A stretch of 64,000 nucleotides of DNA, from positions 1,674,001-1,738,000 of the forward strand of contig NZ_CP141213.1 in assembly GCF_035610345.1 (NCBI RefSeq). Direction: 5' to 3'. The DNA comes from Sinorhizobium meliloti (GTDB lineage: Bacteria > Pseudomonadota > Alphaproteobacteria > Rhizobiales > Rhizobiaceae). Below the pieces are notes generated by a model. It was not told where the DNA came from, ran no database searches, and saw nothing but the letters and a program-made list of their open reading frames with translations. Shown in pieces: positions 61,422 to 64,000 of the stretch (positions are counted from its first letter, which is position 1; the number at the start of each line of letters is the position of its first letter). The position numbers were made by a program, and so were the translations under genes.

Positions 61422-64000
61422 ATGAACTGCGAGGGTTGCGGACTCGAGATCCAGAGCGGCTTTGCCTTCTGCCCGAAATGCGGGATGAGGCAACCAAAAC
61501 CTTGCCCTGGCTGCGGTTATCCGTGCCCGTACGACTTTGCTTTCTGCCCGAAATGCGGCGCTCCCACGAACAGTGCGGGCGCAGCGGAGGACCCTACCAT
61601 CCACGCCGGCTCAGCGCCGAGCGGGAAGGTTGGGCAACCGGCTCTGGCCGCGGTGGACGCCGACCGCCGCACGGTCACGGTTCTGTTCGCGGATCTCAGC
61701 GGCTTCACTGCACTGTCCGAGCAAATCGACCCGGAACTCATGCGGGCCCTGCAAAATGAGCTGTTCGAGGAGCTTACTGAGGCAGTGCAGAGGTTCGGCG
61801 GCTTCGTTGACAAGTTTATCGGCGATGCCCTGCTAGCGCTGTTCGGCGCGCCGGTCGCGCATGAGGAAGACCCGGAACGAGCGCTTCGTGCCGCCCTCGA
61901 CATGGTCGAGCGAGCTTCGCGCATGCGCGAGCGCTGGCAGGCGCGGGCCGGCTCGCCGCCAGTCCTCCATATCGGCGTCAACACCGGACCGGTGGTCACC
62001 GGCGGCTTCGGCGCGGGAAGCGCCAAATCTTATTCGGTGACCGGCGACACCGTGAATACAGCGCAGCGGCTGCAATCGATGGCGTCACCCGGCGAGGTGC
62101 TGGTCGGGCCACTGACCCAGCGCCTAGCCCGGCATGCCTTCTGCTTCGAAACGCTCGGTGAGACCACGCTGCGCGGCAAGACAGGAAGCATACCAGTCTA
62201 CCGCCTGCAGGGTTTGCGAGAAACCCCGCGTCCGGCGCGTGGGTTGGAGGCGCTGGGCCTCAGCGCCCCGCTGATCGGCCGAGATGCCGAGCTTGAGCGG
62301 ATGTTGGCGAGCCTCGATCTGGCATGCCGGGGTTCGGCCCAACTGGTGCGGCTGGTCGGAGAAGCCGGCATCGGCAAGTCGCGGCTGGTCAACGAATTCA
62401 TCGCGCGCATTCACGACGAAGAACGCTTTGCCGCTGTCGCTATCAGGAAGGCGGCCTGCTCTCCTCTCGGAGAGCAGTCCTATGGTACACTTGCTGCCGT
62501 CGTTCGAAGCGCCGCCGGCATGCCGCAAGGCGGCCCCGTAGCTGAAACCAGGGCAAGGCTTTCTGACCTGCTTGGCGAACTCGGTCTGGACGACGATGAG
62601 GCGGTCCGTTTGACGCCGCTTCTGTTCCATGTCGTCGGCCTCGGCGATCCGGAAGGCACCCTGCGGTATGTCGAACCCGAACAACTCCGCAGGCAGATCT
62701 TCTTTGCAATCCGCAGCATTTTCGAAAGGCGGCTGGCCCTCGCGCCGCTCCTGATCGTGGTGGAGGATTTGCATTGGGCAGACGCTGTGTCGCTGGAGGC
62801 GCTGCAGTACCTGATGGACCGGCTGGAACGGCGGCGGCTGATTCTGGTGTTCACCCATCGCCCGACATTCGACGTGGAACAACTCGATTCGAGGCGGATC
62901 AGCCACACGACGCTTCGTCTAGGTCCGCTTAACGACGGTAATGTGCGCAACATGCTCGCCTCTCTTTTCGGCGAAGGCTGGGACCAGGCGTTGAACACTC
63001 TGGGCAGCCGGATTCTCGACCGTGCCGGCGGAAACCCCCTATTTGTCGAAGAGATCGTGCGCGGCTTCATCGAGGGCGGGGTTCTGGTGCGAGACGGGCT
63101 TCATTGGCGGGCTGCGGCGAGTGAAACGGCGGCTGAAATTCCGGCGAGTATTCAAGCTATGCTGCTCGCCCGAATGGACAGGCTGCCGCCCGACGCGCGA
63201 AGGCTAGCCCAAGAAGCGGCGGTCCTCGGTCCGCGCTTCGACGCAACGCTGCTTGCCGCCGTTTCGACCCACCCGAAGCAGATCGAGGCGGGGCTCGATC
63301 TGCTCTGCGATGCAGAGATCATCGAGGAGGTGGCCGACAACGGTTCAATCGCGTCGCAATCCTATCGTTTCACCCAAGCCCTGCTCCAAGACGTCATCTA
63401 CCAAAACCTCCTTCTGCAGCGGCGCACCGAAATGCATGGGCAGGTCGGGGCGGCCTTGGAACAATCATGCGGGCAAGAGCCAGAGCGCCTCGAAGATCTG
63501 CTGCTCCTCGGCCATCATTTCAGCCTGAGCGCGAACAGGCCAAAGGGTGCGCACTATTTACGTTCGGCCGGCGACCGGGCACGCTCGATTTACGCAAATG
63601 AAGACGCGATCCGGCACTACCAACAGGCGCTTACGGCGCTTGCCAATGATCCCGAGTCCGTGGAGCTTAGGCTCTCTCTGCGCGAGCGGATCGCCGACCT
63701 TTGCGGTTCGACGGGTCGGCGCGAGGCAGCCCACGAACACTACGGGACGGTGCTTGAGGCTCGCCGGGACACAGGCGACCGCGTCGGGGCGGCGCGGATA
63801 CTGCGCAAACTCGGCCGATTGTTTTGGCAAGCCGGCAAAAGAAGCCAAGCTGAGGCGCATTATGCCGAAGCGGCTATGTCGCTCGAAGGAACGGACGCGC
63901 GAATCGAGCAGGCGCTTCTGCTCCAGGAGCGTGGTCGCCTGGCGTTTCGGAGCGGGGAGCATACCGCCGCCGTCAAGTGGGCGGATGAAGCGCTCGAACG
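61422..64000 (+). CDS. zinc-ribbon adenylate/guanylate cyclase with AAA ATPase domain (partial)
   Basis: The frame from ATG 61422 is open to the window end (859 full codons), so the 3' end is missing. Two zinc ribbons come first (CEGCGLEIQSGFAFCPKCG, CPGCGYPCPYDFAFCPKCG). A class III cyclase domain follows (TVLFADLSGFTALSEQID, DKFIGDALLALFGAP, GDTVNTAQRLQS) with both metal Asp, the Lys and the Asn/Arg region present. After that is an AAA/STAND-type ATPase (Walker A LVGEAGIGKSRL near 310, Walker B LLIVVEDLHWADA), then TPR-like helices. It should make cAMP or cGMP under control of the ATPase module. It follows the hydrolase-methyltransferase gene in the same direction. Confidence 0.93.
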   Translation, partial: MNCEGCGLEIQSGFAFCPKCGMRQPKPCPGCGYPCPYDFAFCPKCGAPTNSAGAAEDPTIHAGSAPSGKVGQPALAAVDADRRTVTVLFADLSGFTALSEQIDPELMRALQNELFEELTEAVQRFGGFVDKFIGDALLALFGAPVAHEEDPERALRAALDMVERASRMRERWQARAGSPPVLHIGVNTGPVVTGGFGAGSAKSYSVTGDTVNTAQRLQSMASPGEVLVGPLTQRLARHAFCFETLGETTLRGKTGSIPVYRLQGLRETPRPARGLEALGLSAPLIGRDAELERMLASLDLACRGSAQLVRLVGEAGIGKSRLVNEFIARIHDEERFAAVAIRKAACSPLGEQSYGTLAAVVRSAAGMPQGGPVAETRARLSDLLGELGLDDDEAVRLTPLLFHVVGLGDPEGTLRYVEPEQLRRQIFFAIRSIFERRLALAPLLIVVEDLHWADAVSLEALQYLMDRLERRRLILVFTHRPTFDVEQLDSRRISHTTLRLGPLNDGNVRNMLASLFGEGWDQALNTLGSRILDRAGGNPLFVEEIVRGFIEGGVLVRDGLHWRAAASETAAEIPASIQAMLLARMDRLPPDARRLAQEAAVLGPRFDATLLAAVSTHPKQIEAGLDLLCDAEIIEEVADNGSIASQSYRFTQALLQDVIYQNLLLQRRTEMHGQVGAALEQSCGQEPERLEDLLLLGHHFSLSANRPKGAHYLRSAGDRARSIYANEDAIRHYQQALTALANDPESVELRLSLRERIADLCGSTGRREAAHEHYGTVLEARRDTGDRVGAARILRKLGRLFWQAGKRSQAEAHYAEAAMSLEGTDARIEQALLLQERGRLAFRSGEHTAAVKWADEALE

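Overview
The window looks like chromosome or large-replicon DNA of a Rhizobiaceae bacterium, most like Sinorhizobium/Ensifer or Rhizobium. The reasons are high GC, a BA14K-family secreted protein, DUF1194 and Atu4866-type proteins, TRAP transporter genes of rhizobial type, and worn fragments of IS21, IS110 and ABC-transporter genes in the gene-poor middle. This is inferred from family recognition only. No rRNA, tRNA, CRISPR array or phage module was seen.

Region 1 (about 450-22440) is a surface-polysaccharide locus. It holds three C-methyltransferase-like enzymes, a glucose-1-phosphate cytidylyltransferase, two SDR-type nucleotide-sugar enzymes and a UDP-sugar 6-dehydrogenase. It also has GT2, GT4 and DUF707-like transferases, a PIG-L deacetylase, FkbM and other methyltransferases, a Wzx-type flippase and a Wzy-type polymerase. 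Two unusual large proteins sit among them: a 700-aa protein that looks like three beta-sandwich modules, and an FG-GAP/VCBS repeat protein with 13 Asp-rich calcium-type loops. Together these suggest a Wzx/Wzy-dependent O-antigen or capsule with a branched or methylated CDP-activated sugar and an acidic UDP-sugar.

Region 2 (about 22900-45350) is gene-poor accessory DNA. It starts with a LuxR-type regulator whose receiver has lost its phosphoacceptor Asp. It contains many small proteins (three of under 31 residues with a single membrane helix) and several pseudogenes: an ABC ATPase, a MocR regulator, a cupin, IS21 IstA, an Atu4866 protein and an IS110 transposase. Intact genes include a DUF4334 protein, a secreted nuclease, a LysR regulator divergent from a DUF924 gene, a prokaryotic phytochelatin-synthase-like protease, a BA14K protein, a class A penicillin-binding protein with a BA14K-like tail, and a DUF1326 protein.

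Region 3 (46022-47701) is a complete insertion sequence with terminal inverted repeats and a 9-bp target duplication. It lies 125 bp upstream of region 4 (47818-53338), a cache-domain histidine kinase, a NarL-type regulator and a DctQ-DctM-DctP TRAP transporter whose binding protein resembles the 2-oxoacid binder TakP. Overlapping palindromes lie between regulator and transporter.

Region 5 (53990-64000) holds a CLC chloride channel with an odd N-terminus, a DUF1194 von Willebrand-like protein, one copy of a roughly 260-bp dispersed repeat (the other copy is in region 2), and a signalling-like trio: a TPR-LuxR regulator, a fusion of an alpha/beta-hydrolase that has lost its Ser and His with a methyltransferase, and a zinc-ribbon class III nucleotide cyclase with an AAA ATPase domain that runs off the window.
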